From NCBI RefSeq assembly GCF_030316845.1, contig NZ_JASZYS010000017.1, positions 62,001 through 126,000 on the forward strand: a stretch of 64,000 nucleotides of DNA, read 5' to 3'. Made by a program: the position numbers and the translations under genes. A model generated the notes under the pieces. The model did not search any database and was not told the origin of the DNA. It saw only the letters and a program-made list of their open reading frames with translations. Below, piece by piece: positions 50,299 through 58,560 of the stretch. The DNA is from Variovorax davisae. GTDB lineage: Bacteria > Pseudomonadota > Gammaproteobacteria > Burkholderiales > Burkholderiaceae_C. Position 1 is the stretch's first letter, and each line of letters starts with the position of its first letter.

Positions 50299-52551
50299 TT
50301 ATTGCTCTTCGGGCAGGATGCTCTCGTAGTTGTAGTTGGTGTAGCGGTAGCGGCCGTACTTGTAGGCGGCGTAGGCCCTGCGGTTGACGTTCATGCCGTT
50401 GAGCAGCACGCCCGTGGCCGCCTTGCCGCCCATCGCCAGGCGACGGGTGCTCTCCTTGAGCTCGCCCATCGTCGACAGGCTGGCGCGCGCCACCAGCAGC
50501 ACGGTGCCCACGTGCGTCGCCACCGTGCTGGTGTCGGCAGCAACCAGCACCGGCGGCGCGTCGATGACGACCAGGTCGTACTGCTCGGAGAGGCGCTCGA
50601 GGGTCGACTTGAACGAGTCCGACACCAGCAGTTCGGCCGGGTTGGGCGGCAGCTGGCCGGTGGCCAGGAAGTCCAGGCTGGGCACCACCTGGCGGTGCAC
50701 GGTCTGCTGGATCGTCAAGCTGCCGGCGATCAGTTCGGACAGCCCCCCATGGCGCTGCAGGCCGAAATACTGGTGCGTGTGGCCGCGCCGCAGGTCGGCG
50801 TCGATCAGCAGGGTGCGGCGGCCGGCCGCGGCCATCAGCGCCGCGAAATTGGCGGCCACGAAGCTCTTGCCCACGCCCGGCGTGGGGCCGGTGATGAGCA
50901 CCCGGTTGTTGGGCGACTCCAGCATCGCGAACTGCATGGCGGTTCGCAGGCTGCGCAGGCTCTCGACGGCCGGATCGTCGGCCTTCTCGATCGTCAGCAG
51001 GCGCACCCCGGTCGCGCCGCTCAGGCGCCGGGCCGCAATCGCCTCCTGCGCCGGGCTCAATGGAATGGTCGAGAACACGGGCAGGCCGATGTCGGCCTCG
51101 ACCTCGTGCGGATCCCGCAGCCGCTGCTCGACGAAGGCGTTGCGCAGGAAGGCGGCGCAGATGCCGAGGAACAGGCCCAGGGCCAGGGCCGAGGCGACGA
51201 TGACCTGGCGGTTCGGCTTGATCGGGAACGACGGCGCGATCGCATCGTCGAGCACCCGCACGTTGCCCACCTTGCCCTCCTTGACCAGCCGCAGTTGCAT
51301 CGCGTTGTTGAGCAGCGACTGGTAGAGCTCGGTGTTCACCTTGACGTCACGCTCCATGCGCACCGCCTCCTGCTGGAGCGCGGGCAGGCCCTTGATCCGG
51401 ATCGTGATGTTCGAGATGTCCGAGCGCAGCGCCGCGATCTGGCCATCCAGCGTCTGCACCAGCGGGTGATTGGCGGTGAAGCGCGCCTCGAGTTCCCGCC
51501 GGCGCTGCTCGGCGTCCAGCAGCTTGCTCTGCCGGTCGACCGCCTGGGCCAGCACCGACGAGGCCTCCTCGGTGAAGGAGACCATCCCCTTCTGGTTGCG
51601 GAAGCGGTTGTAGGTTTCTTCGGCCGCTTCCATCTGGCGCTTGTACATCGGCAGCTGGACATCCAGGAAGGCCAGCGTCTTGCGCGCTTCGGCCGCCTTG
51701 CGCTCCACGTTCTGCAGCACGTACTGCTCGCCCACGGCGTTCAGGATCTGTGCCGCCCGGTCGGGATTGGTGTCCTGCAGCGTCACGTTGATGATGCCCG
51801 AGGACTTGCCCCGTTCGCTCAGCCCGAGGCCGGCCTGCAATCCCAGCGCGGTCGGCAGCGTGCCGAGGCGCTGCAGGTTGAACTCGGCGCCCGGCTTGCC
51901 GGCCAGCCGGTTGATCATGAGCTCGATCGGCCCGGCCGCCGTCTGTGCCTTCAGCGCCGTGCCGACCGTGCCGGTCAGGGGCTTCGACAGCATCGGCGAG
52001 GCCAGCGTGTACTGCCCGCCTTCCTGGGCGGTCACCGTGAACAGCGCGCCCTCCAGCGACTTCGGAACGTCGAACTGCGCCACCTCGATCAGTTCCCGCC
52101 CCGACACATAGCCGCCGAAGCCGAGGAATCCGGGGTCGGACAGCCCCGTCGAGCGCCGTGCCAGCCAGCCGCCGACATAGGGGACGTAACGGGGGCTGGC
52201 GGCGATGTAGAGCTTGATCGCCTCGACCGCCTTGCCGGCGATCATGCGCGAGCGGATGATCTCCATCTCGGCCGAACCCGGCGTCTTGACGTCGAACAAC
52301 GCGCCGCCGGCTTCGCTCAGGATCCCCTTGCTGCCTTCGGGATCTTCCACCTGGATCACCAGGTTGGACTCGTAGATCGGGCGCTCGAGCAGCGCGTAGA
52401 CCACGCCGCCCAGGAACACGACCAGCGTGATGAAGGCGATGAGCCACTTGTTCGCCACCAGCACTTCGAGGTAGTGCCCGATGTCGAAATCCTCCTCCTC
52501 CGCCGCTTCGAACGCACTGGGATTGGATTTGGGGGTGAGTGTGGAATTCAT
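50299..52551 (-). CDS. wzc: Polysaccharide co-polymerase / tyrosine autokinase (Wzc, BY-kinase)
   Basis: Wzc controls chain length and drives export. The 750-residue protein has two membrane helices (~37-57, ~449-470) around a periplasmic Wzz/GNVR region, then a cytoplasmic kinase with Walker A (GPTPGVGKS, 555-563), Walker A' (LLIDADLRRG, 581-590) and Walker B (VVIDAPP, ~661-667). The C-terminus has a seven-tyrosine cluster at 727, 730, 732, 735, 737, 740 and 742. Wzb should dephosphorylate it. The start (MNSTLTPKS) was chosen because it overlaps the wzb stop (ATGA). Confidence 0.93.
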   Translation of the reverse strand: MNSTLTPKSNPSAFEAAEEEDFDIGHYLEVLVANKWLIAFITLVVFLGGVVYALLERPIYESNLVIQVEDPEGSKGILSEAGGALFDVKTPGSAEMEIIRSRMIAGKAVEAIKLYIAASPRYVPYVGGWLARRSTGLSDPGFLGFGGYVSGRELIEVAQFDVPKSLEGALFTVTAQEGGQYTLASPMLSKPLTGTVGTALKAQTAAGPIELMINRLAGKPGAEFNLQRLGTLPTALGLQAGLGLSERGKSSGIINVTLQDTNPDRAAQILNAVGEQYVLQNVERKAAEARKTLAFLDVQLPMYKRQMEAAEETYNRFRNQKGMVSFTEEASSVLAQAVDRQSKLLDAEQRRRELEARFTANHPLVQTLDGQIAALRSDISNITIRIKGLPALQQEAVRMERDVKVNTELYQSLLNNAMQLRLVKEGKVGNVRVLDDAIAPSFPIKPNRQVIVASALALGLFLGICAAFLRNAFVEQRLRDPHEVEADIGLPVFSTIPLSPAQEAIAARRLSGATGVRLLTIEKADDPAVESLRSLRTAMQFAMLESPNNRVLITGPTPGVGKSFVAANFAALMAAAGRRTLLIDADLRRGHTHQYFGLQRHGGLSELIAGSLTIQQTVHRQVVPSLDFLATGQLPPNPAELLVSDSFKSTLERLSEQYDLVVIDAPPVLVAADTSTVATHVGTVLLVARASLSTMGELKESTRRLAMGGKAATGVLLNGMNVNRRAYAAYKYGRYRYTNYNYESILPEEQ

Positions 52552-52994
52552 CGACTGGATACTCTTGAAATGCGTTGGACCCATTGCTGGGTGCCGTCTT
52601 CGATGAGCGTCAGCGCACGCTCGAAAGAGGCGCGACCGGAGCCATACGGGTCCGGCACGTCCTGATCGCTGAACTCACACAGGCGAAATACCTTGCCGGC
52701 GGCAAAGAGGTAGCGCTCCTCGATCGACCGGCGCTGCTTGCCGTCCATCACGAGGATCAGGTCGGCGCGCTGGCAGGCGTCGAGGCTGATCTGCTTCGCG
52801 CGGTGCGCTTCGATGGCGACGCCGCGCTGGTGCATCAGGTCGCGCGCGATCTCGTCCGCGGGCTCCCCCACCATCGCGGCCAGCCCTGCGGACGCGACCT
52901 GCGCGTCGGGCAGCGCCGCGACCAGCAGGCCTTCGGCCATCGGACTGCGGCAGATGTTCCCGATGCACACGACGAGGATGTTCCGGATGGTCAC
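52548..52994 (-). CDS. wzb: Low-molecular-weight protein-tyrosine phosphatase
   Basis: Wzb removes phosphates from the Wzc tyrosine tail, allowing export cycling. The 148-residue protein has C10-x5-R16 (VVCIGNICRSP) and the general acid D115 in DVPDPYGSG. GTG start, 10 bp after wza. Confidence 0.93.
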   Translation of the reverse strand: MTIRNILVVCIGNICRSPMAEGLLVAALPDAQVASAGLAAMVGEPADEIARDLMHQRGVAIEAHRAKQISLDACQRADLILVMDGKQRRSIEERYLFAAGKVFRLCEFSDQDVPDPYGSGRASFERALTLIEDGTQQWVQRISRVSSR

Positions 52995-53004
52995 GATCGG
53001 TCCG

Positions 53005-54171
53005 CTATCGACCGCCGGACGTGCTGCCGCCGCGATAGAGATACGAATACCCGTACGAGGTGGTCGGCAGGATCAGGTTCAGCACCCGGTTCCACTGCAC
53101 CAGCGGCACAGGATCCACATAGACCACGTCCTTCGGCCGGAGGGCGAAGCCGTCGGCCATGGCGATGGCCGTCGGCGTGCGCGCGTTGAGGTGGAAGATC
53201 GACTGGCCACCCTTGGCTTCGTTGCGGATCACGTAGATCTGCAGCGGATTGGCCGTGTTCAGGTTCACGCCGCCCGCCTCGATCAAGGCGTCGCTCAGGC
53301 TGAGCCGGCCGTTGCGCATCGTGACGCCCATCTGGGTCGTCACCTCGCCCATCACCACGACCTTGCTTTCGTCGCGGCTGCGCACGTACACCATGTCGCC
53401 CGGCTTGAGGGGGATGCGGCTGGGGTCGATGCCGGCGTCCGCCATCGCCAGCAGGTTGAGCTGGGTCATCTTGCCGTCGCGCGTGAGCATGATGGCGGAA
53501 CGGTCGCCGTTCGGCGACACGCCGCCGGCGCGGTTGAGCGCCTCCGCGAGGGTCATCGGGATGTCGCTGAACAGCATCAGGCCCGGAGTCCGGATCTCAC
53601 CGTCCATGTAGGCGCGCTTGCTGCGGAAGGCATTGACGCGCACGCTCAGCTGCGGGTCCCGGTAGACGCGCGACAGGCGCTTGACGAGGGCGGCCTCCGC
53701 CTCCTCGATGGTCATGCCCGCGACCACCAGCGAGCCGACGTACGGAAAGCTCAACTGGCCCGTGGTCGACACGATGTAGCCGGGCGCAGCGGCCACGGCG
53801 GCGCCGTCGCCCCCGACCGAAGGCGGGGCGCCCGAACTGTAGGAAATCTCCGGATGATCGAGCACCGCGATGCCCAGCACGTCGCCGGGCCCGATCCGAT
53901 ACGGGCCGGTGTCGCCGACCAGCTTCATCACTTCGGGGCCGAGCGTCGTTTTCTGGGTCGCCGCGCGTTGCGCCCCGATCAGCTCGGGCGTGATCTCGGT
54001 CAGCGCGCCGGCCGGCGGCGGGTCGATGTCGGCCGTGGAAAAGCCCGAAGGCGAAACAGCGGCCGCAGCATCATTGCTGGCTGAACTGAAGCCCGGCGCC
54101 AGCGGCGCGCAGCCTTGAACCAGCAAGCCCACCGAAGCCAGCAGCGCGACAAGTAGTAAAGAATGCTTCAA
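53005..54171 (-). CDS. wza: Outer-membrane polysaccharide export lipoprotein
   Basis: Wza forms the outer-membrane exit channel. From the TTG start the protein is 388 residues: lipoprotein signal (KHSLLLVALLASVGLLVQGC, lipobox cysteine ~20), the Poly_export domain (GPYRIGPGDVLGIAVLDHPE), two SLBB-type domains and a C-terminal amphipathic helix region. TTG is chosen because GGAG lies 6 nt upstream and it gives a classical lipoprotein signal; an ATG at 54252 would add 27 residues that break the signal. Confidence 0.9.
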   Translation of the reverse strand: MKHSLLLVALLASVGLLVQGCAPLAPGFSSASNDAAAAVSPSGFSTADIDPPPAGALTEITPELIGAQRAATQKTTLGPEVMKLVGDTGPYRIGPGDVLGIAVLDHPEISYSSGAPPSVGGDGAAVAAAPGYIVSTTGQLSFPYVGSLVVAGMTIEEAEAALVKRLSRVYRDPQLSVRVNAFRSKRAYMDGEIRTPGLMLFSDIPMTLAEALNRAGGVSPNGDRSAIMLTRDGKMTQLNLLAMADAGIDPSRIPLKPGDMVYVRSRDESKVVVMGEVTTQMGVTMRNGRLSLSDALIEAGGVNLNTANPLQIYVIRNEAKGGQSIFHLNARTPTAIAMADGFALRPKDVVYVDPVPLVQWNRVLNLILPTTSYGYSYLYRGGSTSGGR

Positions 54172-54419
54172 GTGCAGCTCCGCATCGTGACCCTGGAATG
54201 AATACTTTTGCAAACAGTTACGACTGTACATCAGTATGGGCCCGGGTTTCAAACCCTTTGTCGGCTTAGAGCTTAAGGCAGAGAAATTGTCCTACACGAT
54301 GCCGAAATAGCACGATTCCGGGCATTTTCCAAGCCGGCCCGATCTTGCGATGCAACAAGATCGAGAGACTTGCCCGCTACCGATTCGATAGCAGCGAAAC
54401 CAGATGCAACAAGCCCCGG
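54172..54419 (-). promoter_or_regulatory. hemY-wza intergenic regulatory region
   Basis: The 248-bp gap holds two exact copies of CTTGTTGCATC on the reverse strand, at 54349-54359 and 54403-54413 (54 bp apart, about five helical turns). The first lies inside a perfect inverted repeat GATCTTG (54341-54347) / CAAGATC (54356-54362). A weak -35/-10 pair (TTGGAA-17-TATTTC) lies near 54308-54331 on the reverse strand. Likely control region of wza-wzb-wzc. Confidence 0.5.
54349..54413 (-). repeat. Direct repeat pair CTTGTTGCATC upstream of wza
   Basis: The 11-mer occurs twice, at 54349-54359 and 54403-54413 (reverse-strand orientation), with no mismatches. The spacing is close to a whole number of helical turns, which favours paired protein binding sites rather than chance. 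Confidence 0.5.
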
Positions 54420-55703
54420 TCAGGGACTTTCTGTCTGGGCCGCGCGCTTCCAGGCGGCCGACGCCTGGTCGGCGTCGTCGCGCGCCTCGGCCAGCTGCGC
54501 CAGCGCCTGCCAGGCCCGGCGATGCAGGCTGGTGTCCTGCAGGCCCAAGCCGGCCTGTGTGAGCAACTGTTGCGCCTTCCCCCACAGCTGGCGCTTCATG
54601 CAGGCCATGCCGGCCAGGTACTGCAGGTTGGCATCGCGCGGGTTGTTGCGCTGCGCCGCTTCGATGCGTGCCAGCCAGTCGGCATCGACCGAATCGAGGC
54701 CGGCCTCGAGCGCGCGGACCAGTTTCACGCGCAAGGATTCGCCCAGGCCCTGCGGATGCTGGACCATGCGCTCCCAGACCGGCAGCAGCCAGGCCCGCGC
54801 CAGGGTCAGGTCGCCGCGCAGCGCCACCATGCGCTGGGCGGCATGGATGGCGACCTCGGGCATCTCGCGCTCCGCGGGCTCGAACTCGCTCCAGGCGCGC
54901 AGCAATTGGGCCGGATCGTGGGCGCCCGACAGCAGCTCGGTGGCCAGTCCGCGCACGATGCTCTGCGCCGCCGCCTCCGAGAAGGCCCGGTGCTTGGCCA
55001 GCAGCCGGGCGGTCTCGAGGGCCTCCAGCGTGCGCCGGTCCTGGCGCGCGGCCTTCAGGCGCAGCCGCAGGGCCAGCGTGCGCCGCTGCGCGCCCTGCGG
55101 CAGTTCGCCGAGCCGCGCCAGGGCGGCCGGCGCGTCGCCATCGTCGAGCGCCCAGCGGGCCGCGCGCAGCTGCACGCCTTCCCGCGTTTCGGGCGAGAGC
55201 TGCGGGCCGCGGTCGGCGCTCTCGTTGAGCGCCTGCTGCAGATGCGCATCGCGGGCCGGACGGTCCTGCAGCGATTGCGCGCTCTCGGCCGCCAGCAGGT
55301 GCGCGATCACGCGGACCTGAAGCGCCTGCGGCAGCCCGGCGTCGAGCGCGGCCAGCCGGCGCTCCTGCGACAGCGCCGCCTGGGCCGCCTTGCGGGCCCG
55401 GGAGAAGCGCCCGGCCAGCAACTGCGCCGCGGCATCGAGCAGCGCCACGTGCAGCGCGCGCTCCTTTTGCTGCAGCCGCCATTGGCGCGCCTGCTTGGGC
55501 AACGAGAACAGGGCGGCCAGTCCGCGCAGCGCGAGATGCAGCAGCACGAAAGCGGCGAACAACAGCAGCAGCACCAGGTTCAGCGACAGATCGACCCGCC
55601 AGGGCGGCCAGAAGACCGTGATCGTGCCCTGGTTGTTGCCGGCGAACAGCGCCACGGCGGCGGCGATGCCGAACAGGGCCAGGAACCAGAGGACGGCGCG
55701 CAT
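54420..55703 (-). CDS. hemY: HemY-like protein, heme biosynthesis operon
   Basis: The 427-residue protein has two membrane helices in the first 60 residues (LFGIAAAVALFAGN; LNLVLLLLFAAFVLLHL), then an all-helical TPR-like region. Despite its name it is not the Bacillus HemY oxidase. It closes hemC-hemD-hemX-hemY; function is not settled. Confidence 0.9.
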   Translation of the reverse strand: MRAVLWFLALFGIAAAVALFAGNNQGTITVFWPPWRVDLSLNLVLLLLFAAFVLLHLALRGLAALFSLPKQARQWRLQQKERALHVALLDAAAQLLAGRFSRARKAAQAALSQERRLAALDAGLPQALQVRVIAHLLAAESAQSLQDRPARDAHLQQALNESADRGPQLSPETREGVQLRAARWALDDGDAPAALARLGELPQGAQRRTLALRLRLKAARQDRRTLEALETARLLAKHRAFSEAAAQSIVRGLATELLSGAHDPAQLLRAWSEFEPAEREMPEVAIHAAQRMVALRGDLTLARAWLLPVWERMVQHPQGLGESLRVKLVRALEAGLDSVDADWLARIEAAQRNNPRDANLQYLAGMACMKRQLWGKAQQLLTQAGLGLQDTSLHRRAWQALAQLAEARDDADQASAAWKRAAQTESP

Positions 55704-55718
55704 GGCTTCGGGCCTGCC

Positions 55719-56798
55719 CTAGCGCCCGGCGGCCGCCGTGGCGAGCGCGGCCAGGGTCTCGTCGACCCGCGGCGGCTCGCTGGTGCGGATCTGGGCCTGC
55801 ACCTGCTGCACCAGCGTGGCCGCGGCCTGGACCCGGCGCGAGGCCGGGTCGAAGTAGCGGTTGATCGATGCCGAGACGGTCGCCATCTCGCCGCGCGCCG
55901 TGTCGACCTGCCGCGAAAGCAGCGCCAGCCGGGCATTGAGCAGCTTGAGCTTGAGGTTCTCGCGCAGGAAGAAGGTTTGCTCGGGCGTCAGCAGCACCGC
56001 CTCGGGCCGCTCGATGCGCCCCACCCTCAGCAACGAACGGGCCTCGGTGCGCACCATCATCAGGAAGCGCTGCCACCAGGGCGCATTGGCCGGCAGCGGC
56101 TCGACCTGCAAGGTGTCGAGCCCGCCGCCGCGCACCGCCACGGCGTTGAGCGCCGGCAGGTCGTCGACCAGCCGCATCAGTTCGTCGAGCTTCTGCAGCG
56201 CTTCGCCGTTGTCGGCGCTGGCGCTGCTGCGCAGCCGGTCGGCATCATGCTGCATGGCGCGCTGCAGCGGCGCCAGCCGCGGCTGCGCGGCGCGGGCGAT
56301 GCGCGTGTCGCCGGCCTTGAGCGCGGCCAGCAGCGGCTGCACGTTGCCGGTGACCTGGGCCTGCTGCAGGGCCAGCCGCACGGCGGCCTCGATGTCGATC
56401 ACCAGGTTCTCGTCGCGCGAGCGCGAGAGGCTCTGCATCAGCTCCTCGAGCTGGGAGCGTTGCAGCGCCACTTCGCCGACCCGGGTCTCGGCCAGCGCCA
56501 GCCGGGCGGCGGTGTCGCGCACGACCTCCTGCGCCTGGCGCGCCAGGGTGCGGGCTTCCAGCGACTGCGACAAGGCATCTGCGCTCTGGCGGGCCAGTTG
56601 TTCCTGCATGCCGCTGACCTTCTGCCAGAGCGCGAACGCCATCAGCAGGGCCGCCACGGCAACCAGGGCGAGCAGGCCGAAGGCGAGCCGCGACAGCAGC
56701 GCCGCCGCGGCCGGATGGCCGACCGGCAACGCAGCCGGCACCGGTGCGCGCAGTGCGGGTTCCGGCAGGGGCTCGTTGAAGACAGGCGCGTCGCTCAT
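55719..56798 (-). CDS. hemX: HemX-like uroporphyrinogen-III C-methyltransferase family protein
   Basis: The 359-residue protein has a Pro-rich cytoplasmic start, one membrane helix (~30-55, LLALVAVAALLMAFALW) and a coiled-coil-like region (~65-150, QEQLARQSADALSQ). Although named for methyltransferase, it lacks the SAM-binding fold; E. coli HemX is a membrane protein of uncertain role. ATG overlaps the hemD stop. Confidence 0.88.
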   Translation of the reverse strand: MSDAPVFNEPLPEPALRAPVPAALPVGHPAAAALLSRLAFGLLALVAVAALLMAFALWQKVSGMQEQLARQSADALSQSLEARTLARQAQEVVRDTAARLALAETRVGEVALQRSQLEELMQSLSRSRDENLVIDIEAAVRLALQQAQVTGNVQPLLAALKAGDTRIARAAQPRLAPLQRAMQHDADRLRSSASADNGEALQKLDELMRLVDDLPALNAVAVRGGGLDTLQVEPLPANAPWWQRFLMMVRTEARSLLRVGRIERPEAVLLTPEQTFFLRENLKLKLLNARLALLSRQVDTARGEMATVSASINRYFDPASRRVQAAATLVQQVQAQIRTSEPPRVDETLAALATAAAGR

Positions 56799-57553
56799 GC
56801 CAGGGATTCTATCGACGCGACCAAGGCCGACAGCGAAGGGCGCGCGACCTGAACGCGGCCGAAACCGGCGGCGCGCGCGGCCTCGGCGATGCGCTCATGG
56901 GTGACGAGCGCACGGGCCTGCTGCCAGCCGGTGGCGGGCATCAGGCGGCACAAGTTGGCGATCGCCTCCGAGCTGCTGAAGAGCCACGCGGCAGCGCCGC
57001 TGGCGCCTTCGGCCGCCAACCGGCGCTCGGCCTCGCCGAAGGGCGGCGGCAGGCGGCGATAGGCGGCCACCGCATCGCAGGCGCCGCCCTGGGCCTCGAT
57101 CTCGCGGGCCAGCCAGTCACGTCCCGTGGCCTGCCCCGCGGCATCGCCGCCGCGCACGATCAGGATCCGGACGCCCGGACGGACCTGGTCCGCCACGCGG
57201 GCCCAGAGCTGCTCGGAATCGAACTGCGCCGCATCGGCGGGCGGGGCGTCGATCGCCGCCGGCGGCACGCCGGCCGCGCGCAGCCCGCGCACGGTGCCCG
57301 GACCGGTGGCCCAGAAGCGCAGGGGCGCCGGCAGCGGCCGGTCGAGGCCGCGAAAGAAATGCCCGGCCGCCGCGGCGCTGACGAACATCAGCGCGTCGTA
57401 GTCCGACAGGCGCCGCCAGGCGGCCTGCAGCGGCGCGGGATCGTCGAGCGGCGCGATCGCGATCAGGGGCAGCGCCACCGCGTCCACGCCGGCGGCGCGC
57501 AGGTCGTCGACCCAGCGCGCGGCTTCCGTGGCCGGTCGCGTGATCAGCAGCAT
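56795..57553 (-). CDS. hemD: Uroporphyrinogen-III synthase
   Basis: HemD closes the hydroxymethylbilane ring with inversion of ring D. The 252-residue protein has the bilobed HemD pattern (LLITRPATEAARWVDDLRAAG at the start; WLFSSSEAIANL near ~190). Start MLLITRP was chosen; upstream codons are Arg-rich shadow sequence. Its start is 19 bp after the hemC stop. Confidence 0.92.
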   Translation of the reverse strand: MLLITRPATEAARWVDDLRAAGVDAVALPLIAIAPLDDPAPLQAAWRRLSDYDALMFVSAAAAGHFFRGLDRPLPAPLRFWATGPGTVRGLRAAGVPPAAIDAPPADAAQFDSEQLWARVADQVRPGVRILIVRGGDAAGQATGRDWLAREIEAQGGACDAVAAYRRLPPPFGEAERRLAAEGASGAAAWLFSSSEAIANLCRLMPATGWQQARALVTHERIAEAARAAGFGRVQVARPSLSALVASIESLA

Positions 57554-57572
57554 GGACGAACCGGGAGCGGCC

Positions 57573-58466
57573 TCATCCCTGCAGCAGTCGTGCCGCTGCT
57601 TCGCCCAGCGCCGTGGCCTGGGCCGCATCGGCCGCCTCGGCCACCAGCTGGGCCCGCACCAGCGGCGTCAGGCCTTCGGGGTCGCCCAGCGCCGCGTCGA
57701 TGCGCAGGCGGCCGTCGGGCTGCCAGCGCGCGTGGGCGGCCAGCGGCATCGAGCAGCTGCCGCCCATCGCGCGGCTGACGGCGCGCTCGGCGGCGGTCGC
57801 GAGGCCGTCGCGGCCGCTGGCCAGCGGCGCCAGCAGCGCCAGCAGATCGGCGCGCTCGGCCCGGACCTCGATGCCGAGCGCACCCTGCCCGGCCGCCGGC
57901 AGCATGGTGTCGGGTTCGAAGCATTCGCGGATGCGGCGCTCGAGCGCCAGCCGCTTGAGCCCGGCGGCGGCCAGCACGATGGCGTCGTACTGGCCCTCGT
58001 CGAGCTTGCGCAGCCGGGTGTCGAGATTGCCGCGCAGGGGCTCGATGCGCAGGTCGGGCCTGAGGGCGCGCAGCAACACCACGCGGCGCAGGCTCGAGGT
58101 GCCGACCACCGCGCCCTGCGGCAGTTCGGCGAGCGAGGCGTAGCGCGGCGAGACCAGCGCATCGCGGGGGTCTTCGCGCTCGAGCACGCAGGCCAGCGCG
58201 AAGCCCTCGGGCAGGTCCATCGGCACATCCTTGAGCGAATGCACCGCGATGTCGGCGCGCCCGTCCTCGAGCGCGTTTTCGAGTTCCTTGACGAACAGGC
58301 CCTTGCCGCCGACCTTGCTGAGCGAGCGGTCCAGGATCTGGTCGCCGCGGGTGGTCATGCCCAGCAGTTCCACCGTGTGGCCCTGTTCTTGCAGGAGCGC
58401 CTTGACGTGCTCGGCCTGCCACATGGCCAGGCGGCTTTCGCGCGTGGCGATCACGATGTTGCTCAA
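57573..58466 (-). CDS. hemC: Porphobilinogen deaminase (hydroxymethylbilane synthase)
   Basis: HemC joins four porphobilinogens. The 297-residue protein has [17 protein letters not shown], the cofactor-attachment cysteine in [13 protein letters not shown] and the catalytic aspartate region [13 protein letters not shown] start is inferred because the family N-terminus is [14 protein letters not shown]; an ATG at 58508 (14 codons upstream) has no ribosome site. Divergent from ppc. Confidence 0.93.
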   Translation of the reverse strand: MSNIVIATRESRLAMWQAEHVKALLQEQGHTVELLGMTTRGDQILDRSLSKVGGKGLFVKELENALEDGRADIAVHSLKDVPMDLPEGFALACVLEREDPRDALVSPRYASLAELPQGAVVGTSSLRRVVLLRALRPDLRIEPLRGNLDTRLRKLDEGQYDAIVLAAAGLKRLALERRIRECFEPDTMLPAAGQGALGIEVRAERADLLALLAPLASGRDGLATAAERAVSRAMGGSCSMPLAAHARWQPDGRLRIDAALGDPEGLTPLVRAQLVAEAADAAQATALGEAAARLLQG

Positions 58467-58560
58467 GACCGTTTTCCAAATGAGAAAGAGACCGGAGGAT
58501 GCTAGCATGTTGCGCCGCAGCAACGCAGGCGCATCCCCAGTCCAAGAGGAGAAGTTTCGA

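Noticed and set aside
40337-54171. Polysaccharide locus considered a recently acquired island
   Set aside because: Its GC content and codon use look like the neighbours; no integrase, tRNA or direct repeats border it. Only the promoter regions are AT-rich.
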